DNA of 64,000 nucleotides from Cryobacterium sp. SO1 (GCF_004210215.2 NZ_CP067394.1:2108001-2172000), one strand, 5' to 3'; shown: positions 26,230 to 36,055, numbered from the stretch's first letter. Made by a program: numbers and translations. Notes: generated by a model from the sequence alone, not told the origin.

Positions 26230-29184
26230 CTAAAGCAGCCCACGATCCTGGGCGATCGCCACGGCATCCGTGCGGTTGGTGGCCTCGAGCTTCTGATAGA
26301 TGTTGCGCAAGTGGGTTTTTACAGTATTCGGACTGACGTTGCGCTTACGCGCAATATCCGCCACGGACTGGTGGAACGGCAGCTCACGGAGGACCTCACG
26401 CTCCCGTTGCGTGAGCGCAGGACTGCTGCGGCTGTGCTCCTGGACTGACGGCCGGGCCGGTGCGTGCAGCTTGTCGGCGCACTGCAGGATGTGTCGGGCG
26501 AAGTCGTCGAGATCGCCGAGCCTGCCGATCCGGCCGCGGATGAGTCCGCTGCCCTGTCCCCCGAGCGCCAGGAAGGGACGTATACAACCCAGCCTGCTCG
26601 CGAGTCGCAACGCTCGAAGCAGGCGTGCGTCCGCCTCGACGTGGCGGCCGGACACCTCGGCCACGTGGGCAAGGGCCAGCCAAGCGCTGACGATGGTTGA
26701 CCCGCGCCAGGCCGAGAGCTCCTCAAGCGCCGCGGCGCGAAGGCGTTCTTCTGCGGGGTGGCCCGCCCTGGTGGGGGGAACAAGAAGGAACCTGATGACG
26801 AGCGACTCCAGGGAGTCCTCCCCCAGCGCCCGCTCGATCAGTCGCACCACCAGCTGCGTTTCCGCGCGCCCGTCCAGCGCCCCGCTCACCTCGATCAGGG
26901 GTATGCAGCACAGGCTCAGGGCACGCGGATGCTCAGCGCCGACCTCCCGCATCAGGAGGATCAGCCTGTCGAGGGCCTGTCGTGCGCGCGCCGCGTTGTC
27001 CAGCTGGCCGAGGAGCAACAGGACCTCGGCAGGAACGCTCACCCCGGCATCAGCACCAGTGGCACCGACTGCCGCCAACATCTCCAGCGTCACCTGGTCG
27101 ACAGGCTCGCAGCCCTCGTACCGATGAATCATCGCGTAGAGGAGCGCCCGGCCCGTGGCGTAGTCCATGGGCGGCCCGGCTGGACGCTCAGAAGCCGCAG
27201 TCGAAGCAATCGTCGACGTCGTCGCGGCTGGTGCCGTCGCGGCCATCTGGCCTTCCAGCATGGCCACGTGGAGCCAGTTCCCGGCATGCCCCGCCGCGGT
27301 CGCCGCCAGGTCGCTGGCCAGGAGGAACAACCAGTCGAACTCGGCGAGCCTGGCTGTGTCGGCCACCTCTCTGAGGATGTCTTCGGCCGGACCCGGCTGA
27401 CCGAGCTTGTCGAGGCAACGTCCTTCCGCCGTCGCCGCCAGGAGGTCGACAGCAAGGGCTTGCCGGGCCGGCGCCGTTGTGCCGGCCTGCAGGGTTTCCA
27501 GGTGGCTCTCGATCTCGGACCTCTCGGTGGCGTGAAACGAGTGCAGGATCTCGACGATGAACGCCCACCGGTCCGAGCTCGCGGTGTCTTGAGTCTGATC
27601 GGGTGGGGCCTGGACTGCAGCGTCGGCGGCCGCGAGGAGCTGGTGCACCCGGCGTCGCGCAGGCGCGTAGGGCGGCTCGAGCAACAGGCGCAGGCACAGG
27701 GTCGCCGTCGATGCCACCCGTCCGTCGATGTGGTCGAGCGCCCGGCGCACCAGGTCGGTTGCTCCGGACACGACAAGACCGAGGCCGAACCGTTCGAGAA
27801 GCTCGCCGACCACGTCGGCGTCGTCTGCCAGCAGCGACTGCTCGATCGCCGCTGCACCGCAGGCCCTGTCCGCGTACCAACGGCTGGCGAGGCGATGGCG
27901 GGCGGTGGCAGCGCCGGCGTCGAGTCGTCGTCCTTCCGCCTGCAGGTAGGCGAGCAGGATCGGGTGATACCGGTACCCAGTCCCGCCGGTCGCGGTTGGG
28001 TCGCGCGCGATCAGGGTGTTGTGGCGAGCCAATCGTTCGAGCACGTCGCCGGCATCGAACCGGTCCGACACCGCCACAGCGAGGTCGAGCGCGACGACCT
28101 CGCTGAGGGCCGAGTGCATCAGGACCACCCGATCACCGGTATCCAGACCCGCCACGACCTCGGCCGCGAGGTAGTCGGCCACCGCCGGATTGTCGCCGTC
28201 GAAGCGCCTGAGGTCCAGGGCGGCTCCCTCCGCCTGCCGCCAGGTGAGCGCCAGAGCAAGCCCGGTCGCCCAGCCGCCGGTGTGGCGCCGGAGGACAGCG
28301 CCAACGTCGGCGGGCAGGTCGATGCGGTGCAGCGCGGCGAGCTCGAAGGTCTCCGCCAGGGTGAAGGCCAAGGTGTCGTCGGGACACTGGATGAGAACAC
28401 CGGCAGCCTCCAGCGGGGCTGTTCCCGCCGCGGGCCGGTGCCGACCGGAGACGACGAGGCGAATACCCGATGGTGTGTCGACCAGAGCCTCGAGGATCCC
28501 GGTGACGTTGGTGCGACCGTCGCGTGCTGAGTGTTCGGCGAGGTGCAGGTCGTCGACGAAGACGAAACGGGGTTCCGTTCCGGTCCAGGCTGATGGCGCG
28601 GTGCGTTCCGACGGCATCGGGATTTCTGCTTGCGCCGGCCCTTCTGCTTGGGCCGTGAGCCTGCGCCGGATCTCGTCGGCGCCCCTGGCCTCGTGCAGGT
28701 CGGATCCGGTGAACCAGTCCACCTTATGGCCGTCCGCCCGCAGTTGCCTGGCCCAGTTCGCCATCAGCGTTGTCTTTCCGGAACCGGCGGCATCCCAGAG
28801 AACGAGGATGCGGGCGTTCAGGCCTCGCAAACGCTCCAGAAGGGCGTCCAGCCGCGGGCGGTGCAGGTACCAGTCCGGTTCCTCGACGAGGCCCGCGGGA
28901 AGCACAAAGGCCGATGGCGTTGAAAGCGGCCGAGTGAGTGGCGTTGCCGGAGTAAGCGGGGCCACCGGGGAAAGTGGGGGGCCATCGGGAAACGTCCTCG
29001 ATTTGCATCCATCGCGCGGTACTCCGTCAAGGCCCCGGATGTCCGGGACCTTGACGGGGCTTCTCGCGGCGTTCGGGTCACCGCCAGTGAGGTGATACTG
29101 CCGCGGTGGCCCGCCCTGGTCAAGGGGGCGGGACGACTGTGCGTGATGCTGCGGGGCGATCTGGACTGGTGGCGTCAACGCCAC
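26230..29184 (-). CDS. Large LuxR-type ATP-binding regulator (MalT/LAL-like)
   Basis: An open frame of up to 984 residues. An N-terminal STAND/AAA ATPase holds Walker A (LWDAAGSGKTTLMANWA) and Walker B (RFVFVDDLHLAE). A long helical, TPR-like middle follows, then a C-terminal LuxR helix-turn-helix (LTQREREVLRELP...SVADIARKRNVSPNTVKTHL). Such proteins sense a ligand and activate transcription. The start is uncertain: the GTG at 29184 lacks a ribosome binding site and overlaps the toxin gene by 10 bp, and the first roughly 95 residues are low-complexity. A start nearer 28965 is plausible and would place the inverted repeat at 29026 in its promoter. The DUF6325 and SHOCT genes downstream are candidate targets. 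Confidence 0.85.
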   Translation of the reverse strand: MALTPPVQIAPQHHAQSSRPLDQGGPPRQYHLTGGDPNAARSPVKVPDIRGLDGVPRDGCKSRTFPDGPPLSPVAPLTPATPLTRPLSTPSAFVLPAGLVEEPDWYLHRPRLDALLERLRGLNARILVLWDAAGSGKTTLMANWARQLRADGHKVDWFTGSDLHEARGADEIRRRLTAQAEGPAQAEIPMPSERTAPSAWTGTEPRFVFVDDLHLAEHSARDGRTNVTGILEALVDTPSGIRLVVSGRHRPAAGTAPLEAAGVLIQCPDDTLAFTLAETFELAALHRIDLPADVGAVLRRHTGGWATGLALALTWRQAEGAALDLRRFDGDNPAVADYLAAEVVAGLDTGDRVVLMHSALSEVVALDLAVAVSDRFDAGDVLERLARHNTLIARDPTATGGTGYRYHPILLAYLQAEGRRLDAGAATARHRLASRWYADRACGAAAIEQSLLADDADVVGELLERFGLGLVVSGATDLVRRALDHIDGRVASTATLCLRLLLEPPYAPARRRVHQLLAAADAAVQAPPDQTQDTASSDRWAFIVEILHSFHATERSEIESHLETLQAGTTAPARQALAVDLLAATAEGRCLDKLGQPGPAEDILREVADTARLAEFDWLFLLASDLAATAAGHAGNWLHVAMLEGQMAATAPAATTSTIASTAASERPAGPPMDYATGRALLYAMIHRYEGCEPVDQVTLEMLAAVGATGADAGVSVPAEVLLLLGQLDNAARARQALDRLILLMREVGAEHPRALSLCCIPLIEVSGALDGRAETQLVVRLIERALGEDSLESLVIRFLLVPPTRAGHPAEERLRAAALEELSAWRGSTIVSAWLALAHVAEVSGRHVEADARLLRALRLASRLGCIRPFLALGGQGSGLIRGRIGRLGDLDDFARHILQCADKLHAPARPSVQEHSRSSPALTQREREVLRELPFHQSVADIARKRNVSPNTVKTHLRNIYQKLEATNRTDAVAIAQDRGLL
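29026..29055. promoter_or_regulatory. 30-bp inverted repeat near the LuxR-type gene start
   Basis: GTCAAGGCCCCGGA, two bases, then TCCGGGACCTTGAC: 14-bp arms with one mismatch. It lies inside the longest form of the ORF but upstream of a shorter plausible start, so it could be an operator or a terminator-like hairpin. Confidence 0.4.
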
Positions 29185-29696
29185 TGGAAGCGATCCCGCA
29201 TCGCCCGCTCGATCAGGGCGTACCGTGCGGCGTCAAGCACGGTTCCCTCCCGGCGCACGCCACCCTGGCGTACCTGGAACACCCGGGCGATGCCCGCCCA
29301 GCTCGGTCGCCGGTCGTGATCCCACGGTCCGACGCCGAGCGGAACATAGTGGTCGTCTCCGGAGTGGTCCTTGCTGGTCAGCTGAATCGCGAGCAGGTTT
29401 CCCCGGCCCAGGGTCGCCATGATCGCCACCGGCCGGTCCTTACCTCGGCCGTCCCGCTCCTCATACGGCACCCAGGTCCAGACGATTTCACCGGGGTCCA
29501 GCGCTCCATCGCTTTCGGGCGCGTAACCCCACCCCGGTCGACCGAGTCTCGTCGGATCGAGCTCGATCGTGGCATCCGGTCCGGATTGGCCGGGAACGGG
29601 CTGAGGAGCAGGTGTCGTGGCAGTCCCGGCACCTCCCGCCGCGGTTCCCATGACCGCAGAACGAAGGACGGCGATAAGGCGTCGGGTGCGAGACAC
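29175..29696 (-). CDS. PemK/MazF-like toxin domain protein, orphan
   Basis: A 173-residue protein. After a variable N-terminus with a Pro/Ala/Thr linker comes GEIVWTWVPYEERDGRGKDR followed by PVAIMATLG, which matches the PemK/MazF fold (growth-inhibiting mRNA interferases) in an actinobacterial form. LLAIQLTSKDHSGD continues the domain. No small antitoxin gene is adjacent on either side, and this subfamily is often found alone, so toxicity is doubtful. It ends at 29175, overlapping the longest LuxR frame. Confidence 0.75.
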   Translation of the reverse strand: MSRTRRLIAVLRSAVMGTAAGGAGTATTPAPQPVPGQSGPDATIELDPTRLGRPGWGYAPESDGALDPGEIVWTWVPYEERDGRGKDRPVAIMATLGRGNLLAIQLTSKDHSGDDHYVPLGVGPWDHDRRPSWAGIARVFQVRQGGVRREGTVLDAARYALIERAMRDRFQWR

Positions 29697-29816
29697 ACCC
29701 GAACACTACCTCGATCTCGAAGAAGCCCAGGTACACGGTGCCGATGACGCCACCGACAAGATGGATGCCCACAACCGACCGCTGGCCAGGTTGACAGCGT
29801 GTTTCGGGCCTGCAGG

Positions 29817-30872
29817 CTATTCAGCGTGCGGCGGCAGCTCCCCGGTGGTGAGCGCCACCATCCGGGATTGGGAGCGTTGGTACTTCTTACGGTAGCCGCC
29901 CTCCATCATCTCGGCATCGAACACGTCGTGCAGCGGAACACCGCTGGCGATGATCGGGATCTCGGCGTCGTAGACCCGGTCGATGAAGGCGACAAGCCGC
30001 AGGGCATCGGTCTGATCGGTGAGCAGGAAGACGTTTCGCAGTGCGATCACGTCAAGGCCTCTGATCATCTTGATGTACTTCGACGGATGCACGGTGCTGA
30101 GGTGCTTCATCAGCGCACCGAAGTCATCGATGGTCACCCGGGATCCGCGCTCGAGCAGGGCCTCGCTCAGATGGTCGAAGTCCTCGGGCGACACGACGTC
30201 GGCGTGTCCCGACGCATCCCGGCGCCGGTAGTCGAGGCCGTCGATTCGCACGGTTTCGAAGTTCGCGGACATGGCCTGGATCTCCCGCAAGAAGTCAGCC
30301 GCAGCGAAGCGGCCCTCGCCGAGCGAGTTCGGTGGCGTGTTCGACGTGGCCGCAACCCGGGTACCGGTGGCGATCAGCTCGCCAAGCAGCCGGGTCATCA
30401 GCATGGTGTCACCCGGATCGTCGAGCTCGAACTCGTCGATGCAGATGAGCTTCGCGCCGGTCAGCTGGGTCACGGTCTCGGCGTAGCCGAGGGCCCCGAC
30501 CAGTGCGGTGTACTCGATGAAAGTGCCGAAGTACTTGGGTCCGGGTGCGCCGTGCCAGAGCGCCGCGAGCAGGTGGGTCTTGCCCACCCCGAAGCCGCCG
30601 TCCAGGTAGATGCCGGGCAGTTCGGCCTTGGCCTTGCGGGTGCGGGAAAAGAATCCGCCCGGCCGGGCCCGCCAGGCCGCGAAGGCGTTCAACCGTTCGA
30701 CGGCGTTCAGCTGGGAGGGGTAGTCGAGGTCGGGCCGGTAGGACTCGAACGAGGCATGCTCGAATTGCGGCGGCGGCACGAGTTCCGACACGATTTCAGC
30801 GCCGGTGATGGAGGGCGACCTGTCGACGAGTCGAAGAGGCGGCGTTCGGGTCGCACTGACCATGACTGACAT
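29817..30872 (-). CDS. zapE: ZapE/AFG1-family ATPase
   Basis: A 351-residue AFG1-like P-loop ATPase. Walker A is [17 protein letters not shown], Walker [18 protein letters not shown], and arginine-finger-like [17 protein letters not shown] follows. E. coli ZapE binds FtsZ and modulates the division ring; the mitochondrial relative AFG1 is linked to protein quality control. Which role applies here is unknown. Start choice lies between ATGs at 30872 and 30863; neither has a strong ribosome binding site. It is divergent from sseA. Confidence 0.88.
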   Translation of the reverse strand: MSVMVSATRTPPLRLVDRSPSITGAEIVSELVPPPQFEHASFESYRPDLDYPSQLNAVERLNAFAAWRARPGGFFSRTRKAKAELPGIYLDGGFGVGKTHLLAALWHGAPGPKYFGTFIEYTALVGALGYAETVTQLTGAKLICIDEFELDDPGDTMLMTRLLGELIATGTRVAATSNTPPNSLGEGRFAAADFLREIQAMSANFETVRIDGLDYRRRDASGHADVVSPEDFDHLSEALLERGSRVTIDDFGALMKHLSTVHPSKYIKMIRGLDVIALRNVFLLTDQTDALRLVAFIDRVYDAEIPIIASGVPLHDVFDAEMMEGGYRKKYQRSQSRMVALTTGELPPHAE

Positions 30873-31045
30873 CCGGTTTCTGTTTCTGCCCGGCACCCAG
30901 ACGGAATTTCGGTGCGGGGTTCCGCCTTGTACCTTTAAGACCTGTGCTCAGGTTGACCACCAGCCTAAATGCACGCACACCCCTCAACGTACGCACACCA
31001 GGGCCGCGCCGTCGTTCGGACTCACGAGCCCTCCGGGAGGAAACC

Positions 31046-31948
31046 ATGACAGTCGAAACAGATCCGTCCGCGGCGTTTGCGGACTATGCGCACCCCGAAC
31101 GTCTGGTCTCCACCGACTGGCTCCAGGCCCACCTCGGCAGCCCCGGCCTGGTCGTCGTCGAATCCGACGAGGACGTCATCCTCTACGAGACCGGCCACAT
31201 CCCCGGCGCCGTCAAGATCGATTGGCATACCGACCTCAACGACCCCGTCGAGCGGGACTACATCGACGGGGCCGGCTTCGCCGACCTGCTCGGCCGCAAG
31301 GGCGTCAGCCGTGACAGCACCGTCGTCATCTACGGCGACAAGAGCAACTGGTGGGCCGCTTACGCCCTCTGGGTGTTCACCCTCTTCGGCCACGAGGACG
31401 TGCGTCTGCTCGACGGAGGCCGCCAGAAGTGGATCGACGAGGGCCGCGAACTGACCACGGACCGCGAGACCGCCGCGCGAGTCGAGTACCCGGTCATCGA
31501 ACGCGAGGACGCGCCGGTTCGCGCTTTCAAGGACGACGTTCTCGCCCACTTCGGCCATCCCCTCGTCGACGTGCGCTCACCGGAGGAGTACAGCGGCGAA
31601 CGCACCACGGCGCCCGCGTATCCCGAAGAGGGATCCCTGCGGGCCGGTCACATCCCGTCGGCGGTGTCGGTGCCGTGGGCTCGGGCCGCAGCGGAGGATG
31701 CCACCTTCCGTCCTCGCGCAGAGCTTGACGCCATCTACCGGGACGAGGCCGGGCTCAGCGGCACCGAGCCCGTGATCGCCTATTGCCGGATCGGCGAGCG
31801 GTCGAGCCACACCTGGTTCGTGCTGACCCACCTACTCGGACTCGAGAACGTGCGCAACTACGACGGATCGTGGACCGAGTGGGGCAGCGCCGTGCGGGTT
31901 CCGATCGTGCAGGGCAGCTCGCCCGGAATCGCCCCGGCAGCCCGATGA
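31046..31948 (+). CDS. sseA: Thiosulfate/3-mercaptopyruvate sulfurtransferase
   Basis: A 300-residue tandem rhodanese. The N-terminal domain (about residues 20-150) is inactive-looking, while the C-terminal domain has the catalytic Cys in [18 protein letters not shown]. It transfers sulfane sulfur from thiosulfate or mercaptopyruvate to an acceptor. GGGAGG at 31035-31040 supports the ATG at 31046. Its stop overlaps the SufE start by four bases (ATGA), suggesting that the two proteins pass sulfur to each other or to Fe-S assembly. Confidence 0.94.
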   Translation: MTVETDPSAAFADYAHPERLVSTDWLQAHLGSPGLVVVESDEDVILYETGHIPGAVKIDWHTDLNDPVERDYIDGAGFADLLGRKGVSRDSTVVIYGDKSNWWAAYALWVFTLFGHEDVRLLDGGRQKWIDEGRELTTDRETAARVEYPVIEREDAPVRAFKDDVLAHFGHPLVDVRSPEEYSGERTTAPAYPEEGSLRAGHIPSAVSVPWARAAAEDATFRPRAELDAIYRDEAGLSGTEPVIAYCRIGERSSHTWFVLTHLLGLENVRNYDGSWTEWGSAVRVPIVQGSSPGIAPAAR

Positions 31949-32391
31949 GCATCGTCGATCTGCCCAGCCAGCTCGCCGAGATCCGCGAGGACTTCCTCGC
32001 GCTCGAACAGCCGGATCGCCTGATGCTGCTGCTCGAGTTCTCCAACGAGCTCCCGGAGCTTCCGGAACGGTACCGAGACCACCCTGACCTCTTCGAACGG
32101 GTCGTCGAATGCCAGTCACCCGTGTTCATCTTTGTCGAGGTCGATTCCGGCCGCGCCGTGCACCTCTACGCGACGGCCCCGGCCGAGTCCCCGACCACCC
32201 GCGGCTTCGCGTCGATCCTCGCCCAGGGGCTCGATGGGCTGAGCGTCGAGGCGGTCCTGGCCGTTCCGGATGACTATCCGCAGTCGATCGGGCTCACCCA
32301 GGCCGTCTCCCCGCTACGGCTGCGCGGTATGACGGCCATGCTGGGCCGCACCAAGCGGCAACTGCGTGAACGGGTGGCCGCCCTGGACTGA
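31945..32391 (+). CDS. SufE family sulfur-acceptor protein
   Basis: A 148-residue SufE-like protein. The persulfide-carrying Cys is in [15 protein letters not shown], and [19 protein letters not shown] is the family's second conserved block. SufE enhances cysteine desulfurase and relays sulfur for Fe-S cluster assembly. The sseA-sufE pairing, without a desulfurase, recurs in actinobacteria. It converges on the hydrolase gene with a 5-bp gap. Confidence 0.93.
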   Translation: MSIVDLPSQLAEIREDFLALEQPDRLMLLLEFSNELPELPERYRDHPDLFERVVECQSPVFIFVEVDSGRAVHLYATAPAESPTTRGFASILAQGLDGLSVEAVLAVPDDYPQSIGLTQAVSPLRLRGMTAMLGRTKRQLRERVAALD

Positions 32392-32396
32392 CGGCG

Positions 32397-33656
32397 TCAG
32401 ACGTCGGTACCGACGGTGCCGGAGGTGCCGTCCACGTCGCCGCCGGCCGTCACGGCGGGGTGCGCCGTGCCGAGCCTGCCGAGCCAGCCCAGGATGGCCG
32501 CATTCCAGGCGGCCGGATCGTAGTTCCACAGTTTGGTGTGCCTGGCAACCTCGAACGGCACCAGGGTGACGATGTCGGGACGCCGCTCGGCCAGGGCCCG
32601 GGACGGCGTCGATGGGACGTAGCCGTCGTCGTCGCTGTGCAGGATGAGAATCGGCAGGCTCAGGTCGTTCGCCCGGGCCACGAAGTCCAGCCGCGGGAAG
32701 TCAATGGGCAGGTGCAGGCCCGTCACGGCCCGTCCCCAGCGCCGTCCCATCACCACAAGGGCACCGCGCACGACCGCGCGCGGGAGCCGGAGGGTGAGCG
32801 CCTGGTAGGCCACCACATCCGCCCAATCGATCACGGGTGATTCGAGCACGATGCCGGTGAGCCGGCCGTCGTGACGTGCCCGGGTCGCGGCCTGCAGGGC
32901 GATCGCCCCGCCCATCGACCAGCCCATCAGGACGATCTGCGTGGCTCCGTTGCCCACCGCGAACTCGATAGCGGCCTCGACATCCCTCCACTCGGTGTCG
33001 CCGAGTCCGAACCGGCCGTCGGCGCTCGGCGGCGCTTCACCATCGTTGCGGTACGACACGAGCAGGCACGAGTATCCGGCGGCGTTGAAGACCGGCACCG
33101 CCCGCAGGGTCTCGTGCCGCCGGACCCCGCGGCCGTGCACCAGGATCACCCAGCGGCCGGAGGGCTCCTCGGCGGGGATCAGCCAGGCGGGAGCGGCGCC
33201 GAGCTCGGTCGGCACCGTCACATTGGTGAACTCGAGTCCGAGGTCCCACGGGCCCACGAAGGAGTATCCGCCCAGACGGCCCCTGCCGGCAGCGCCGAGA
33301 TCGCCGAAGTCCACCGTGATGATCCGACGGGTCACGGTCTTCGCTGTGCGGTCCACGATGGCGCCCAGTCGGGCGTGCCCGGAGTCCGCTGCGAACCAGA
33401 AACTGTAGTCACCGGGAAGAACCGCGTCCATGGTGGCTTCGAGGGTGATCGTCCCGGCAGCGAGGTCGACGCGGTACACCCGAGTGTCGTCGGTGCGTTT
33501 GGTGGGCGGGGTCACGATGCGGCGCGCCATCACGCCGGCCAGCACCCCCACCGCGATCGTCGCGATCGCCGCGACCGTGACCACGCCACCGGCGATGACC
33601 AGTCCGGCCGACGCCAGGCCGTGGCCTGTAGCCGCTCGTGCATCGATCCCCGTCAT
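32397..33656 (-). CDS. Membrane-anchored alpha/beta hydrolase
   Basis: A 419-residue protein. One N-terminal transmembrane helix (about residues 17-41, rich in Ala/Val/Ile) anchors it; a beta-rich linker follows. The hydrolase fold shows ILVHGRGVRRHE (oxyanion region), the nucleophile GWSMGG, an acid in HSDDDGYVP, and the His in VARHTKLWN. Esterase or peptidase activity is likely; substrate unknown. The ATG at 33656 is preferred over the longer frame to 33689. Confidence 0.85.
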   Translation of the reverse strand: MTGIDARAATGHGLASAGLVIAGGVVTVAAIATIAVGVLAGVMARRIVTPPTKRTDDTRVYRVDLAAGTITLEATMDAVLPGDYSFWFAADSGHARLGAIVDRTAKTVTRRIITVDFGDLGAAGRGRLGGYSFVGPWDLGLEFTNVTVPTELGAAPAWLIPAEEPSGRWVILVHGRGVRRHETLRAVPVFNAAGYSCLLVSYRNDGEAPPSADGRFGLGDTEWRDVEAAIEFAVGNGATQIVLMGWSMGGAIALQAATRARHDGRLTGIVLESPVIDWADVVAYQALTLRLPRAVVRGALVVMGRRWGRAVTGLHLPIDFPRLDFVARANDLSLPILILHSDDDGYVPSTPSRALAERRPDIVTLVPFEVARHTKLWNYDPAAWNAAILGWLGRLGTAHPAVTAGGDVDGTSGTVGTDV

Positions 33657-33720
33657 GCCTACCTCCGCGCTGCTCGGCGTGCCTCGCACCAGCGCACGGA
33701 AAAAACTCTAGTCTGCAGAC

Positions 33721-34773
33721 GTGCCCGATTCAGAGGATCAGCCCCAGCGCCCTGCGCAGTTTGCCGCGGCGCTCGACGCGATCCGTTCGTCCAGTCCGCG
33801 TCCCGAGCTGGTGGTCACCGAGATTTCGGCCCCCGGGAACCTCGCGCCGTACGCCGTGGCGCTGTCTGCGGACGTCACGCCCGTGCGGCACGGCAGCGAT
33901 TCCGACTTCGGAACCGGGCGCTTCATTCTGCTCTATGACCCCGAGGAACCCGACAGCTGGGGCGGTCCGTTCCGTGTCGTCTGCTTCGCCCAGGCTCCGC
34001 TCGAAACCGATATCGGCATCGATCCGTTCCTCGCCGACGTGGCGTGGGCCTGGCTGGTCGATGCCCTGGATGCCCGCGGTGCGAACTACACAGCCGCCTC
34101 CGGGACCGCCACCAAGATCCTCTCCTCGGGTTTCGGCGAGCTCTCCCATCAGGGCGATGGCGCCCAGATCGAATTGCGCGCGTCGTGGAGCCCGCTGGAC
34201 AACGACCTCGCCGCGCACGTCGAAGGCTGGGCAGAACTCTTGTGCATGTTGGCCGGTCTGCCACCCGCCGGCGAGCTGCCGGTCCCGCCGCGGCACGGCC
34301 ACCCGTCGGAGGCCTCCCCCACCCGGCACAGGCAGGCACACGACACCGGTGGGCCTGAGGCTGGTGGAAACGCGAGTCCTGAACGCCGCGGACCGGGACA
34401 CGACCATGGCGAGCCGGGAGCTTCGGCACGTGCCGGCTCAGGAATCACGCTCGGCACTGTCGAGCCGATTGGCCCGGCGGCAACGTCTATGCGGCGAACA
34501 GGCCCCGGATTGCATACCCTGGGAGTGGCCGTCGACATCGGGGAGCCCGGTGGCCGGGAAACGGTCGGTGTCGATATCTCCGGCCTCGATTCGTCCGGCG
34601 CTGAACGCGCCGGTAGGCAGACCGCGGGAATGAGCACCATGGCAGTGAAATCAATCGGAGCCGATCTCGGCCACAGCGGCGACCTCGGCATGCTCTCCAA
34701 CACTCTCGGCACCTCGGCTCCGACCTCGCTGGGCGTCACAGATCTCTCGGCACACCGGGCAACCCGTGGTTGA
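33721..34773 (+). CDS. DUF3000 family protein with an unusual low-complexity C-terminal extension
   Basis: The first 190 residues match DUF3000 (FAAALDAIRSSSPRPELVVTE, then SWGGPFRVVCFAQAPLETDIG and EGWAELLCMLAGLPP). This conserved actinobacterial family normally precedes RNase D and is about 200 residues long. Here the frame continues for some 160 Gly/Ser/Thr/Ala-rich residues with weaker third-position GC bias (many GGT, GGA, CCT, TCA codons), ending 8 bp inside the RNase D gene. The GTG start at 33721 has no ribosome binding site and may be leaderless. The tail could be a real disordered extension or a consequence of losing the normal stop. Confidence 0.82.
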   Translation: MPDSEDQPQRPAQFAAALDAIRSSSPRPELVVTEISAPGNLAPYAVALSADVTPVRHGSDSDFGTGRFILLYDPEEPDSWGGPFRVVCFAQAPLETDIGIDPFLADVAWAWLVDALDARGANYTAASGTATKILSSGFGELSHQGDGAQIELRASWSPLDNDLAAHVEGWAELLCMLAGLPPAGELPVPPRHGHPSEASPTRHRQAHDTGGPEAGGNASPERRGPGHDHGEPGASARAGSGITLGTVEPIGPAATSMRRTGPGLHTLGVAVDIGEPGGRETVGVDISGLDSSGAERAGRQTAGMSTMAVKSIGADLGHSGDLGMLSNTLGTSAPTSLGVTDLSAHRATRG

Positions 34774-35977
34774 TCCAGCCGTGCTCACCCACCAGGTCAT
34801 CGATTCCCGCGCGGCCTACCTCGCCGCAGTCGACACGCTGTCCACTGGAACCGGTCCGATCGGCATCGACGCCGAACGAGCGTCCGGTTTCACCTACTCC
34901 CAGCGCGCCTACCTGATCCAGATCTTCCGCAGGGATGCCGGCACCTTTCTCTTCGATCCACCGGCGCTGGGCGACTTCAGCGAGCTCAACGCCGCTCTGG
35001 ACGGCGAGGAGTGGATCCTCCACGCAGCCAGCCAGGACCTCGCCTGCCTTCGGGAAGTGGGCCTGGACCCCGCCCGCATCTTCGACACCGAGCTCGCGGC
35101 ACGCCTGCTCGGCCTGCCCAGGGTGGGGCTCGGCACCGTGGTCGAGGAACTCCTCGGCATCCACCTCGCGAAGGAGCACTCCGCGGCCAACTGGTCGACC
35201 CGGCCCCTGCCCGAGAGCTGGTTGGTGTACGCGGCGCTGGATGTTGAACTACTTCCGGACCTTCGCAACAGCATGGTCGAGCTCCTTGTCGAATCCGGCA
35301 AGACCGGGATAGCCGAGCAGGAATTCGCCGCGGTCCTCGCCAAGGAAGCGAAACCCGCGCGCGCAGAGCCGTGGCGCCGCTTGTCCGGGTTGCACGCGGT
35401 GCGTGGCCAGCGGAACCTCGCGGTCGCCCGCGAGCTGTGGGTCGCCAGGGACGCCCTGGCCCAGGAGCTGGATGTCTCACCCGGCCGTCTGGTTCCCGAT
35501 GCCTCCCTCGTGGCCGCGGCCCGATTGATGCCCACAAGCCGGACCGCCCTTGCCGATTTGCGCGAGTTCAACGGCCGCGCCAGCCGCACCGAACTCGACC
35601 GCTGGTGGAAAGCCATTCTGCACGGCCAGGCCACTACCGACCTGCCCTCGGTGAAGGCGAACGGCGACGCGTTGCCGCCGCCACGGGCATGGGCCGACCG
35701 CAACCCCGACGCCGACCTGCGCTACAAGGCCGCCAGAGCCGCTCTGACGGCCGCGTCGGAGGAACGCGCCGTGCCCCTGGAGAATCTGCTCACCCCCGAT
35801 CACCTACGCCGGGTGGCGTGGCAGCCGCCGGAACCTGCCGATGCCGCAGCCGTCGGTGACGCCCTCGCCGTGCTCGGCGCGCGAGACTGGCAGATTGAGG
35901 CGACCGCACAACTAATCGCGGATGCGTTTGTGGAAGTCCACCAAAGCGCCTCCGTGCCCCCGGATGCGGATTCGTAG
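34766..35977 (+). CDS. rnd: Ribonuclease D-like exonuclease with HRDC domain
   Basis: A 403-residue DEDD-type 3'-5' exonuclease. The metal-binding residues are in IGIDAERASGF, HAASQDLACL and VYAALDVELLPDL; an HRDC domain at about residues 205-290 (RRLSGLHAVRGQRNLAVARE) and a helical C-terminus follow. It should trim structured RNAs such as tRNA precursors. The GTG at 34766 overlaps the end of the DUF3000 gene by 8 bp, indicating coupling. Confidence 0.93.
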   Translation: MVDPAVLTHQVIDSRAAYLAAVDTLSTGTGPIGIDAERASGFTYSQRAYLIQIFRRDAGTFLFDPPALGDFSELNAALDGEEWILHAASQDLACLREVGLDPARIFDTELAARLLGLPRVGLGTVVEELLGIHLAKEHSAANWSTRPLPESWLVYAALDVELLPDLRNSMVELLVESGKTGIAEQEFAAVLAKEAKPARAEPWRRLSGLHAVRGQRNLAVARELWVARDALAQELDVSPGRLVPDASLVAAARLMPTSRTALADLREFNGRASRTELDRWWKAILHGQATTDLPSVKANGDALPPPRAWADRNPDADLRYKAARAALTAASEERAVPLENLLTPDHLRRVAWQPPEPADAAAVGDALAVLGARDWQIEATAQLIADAFVEVHQSASVPPDADS

Positions 35978-36055
35978 GAACAATCAAAGGATTCCCTCCC
36001 TGTTAATCCGTCACCCTAGGATCGTGCGATACCTGTTTTGAGTGATGGAGGCAAA

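Noticed and set aside
27400..27430. A sequence like the thrS repeat core (GAGCTTGTCGAGGCAACG) inside the LuxR-type gene
   Set aside because: It fits naturally into a Leu/Asp/Lys/Leu helix of the TPR-like region and lacks the rest of the repeat.
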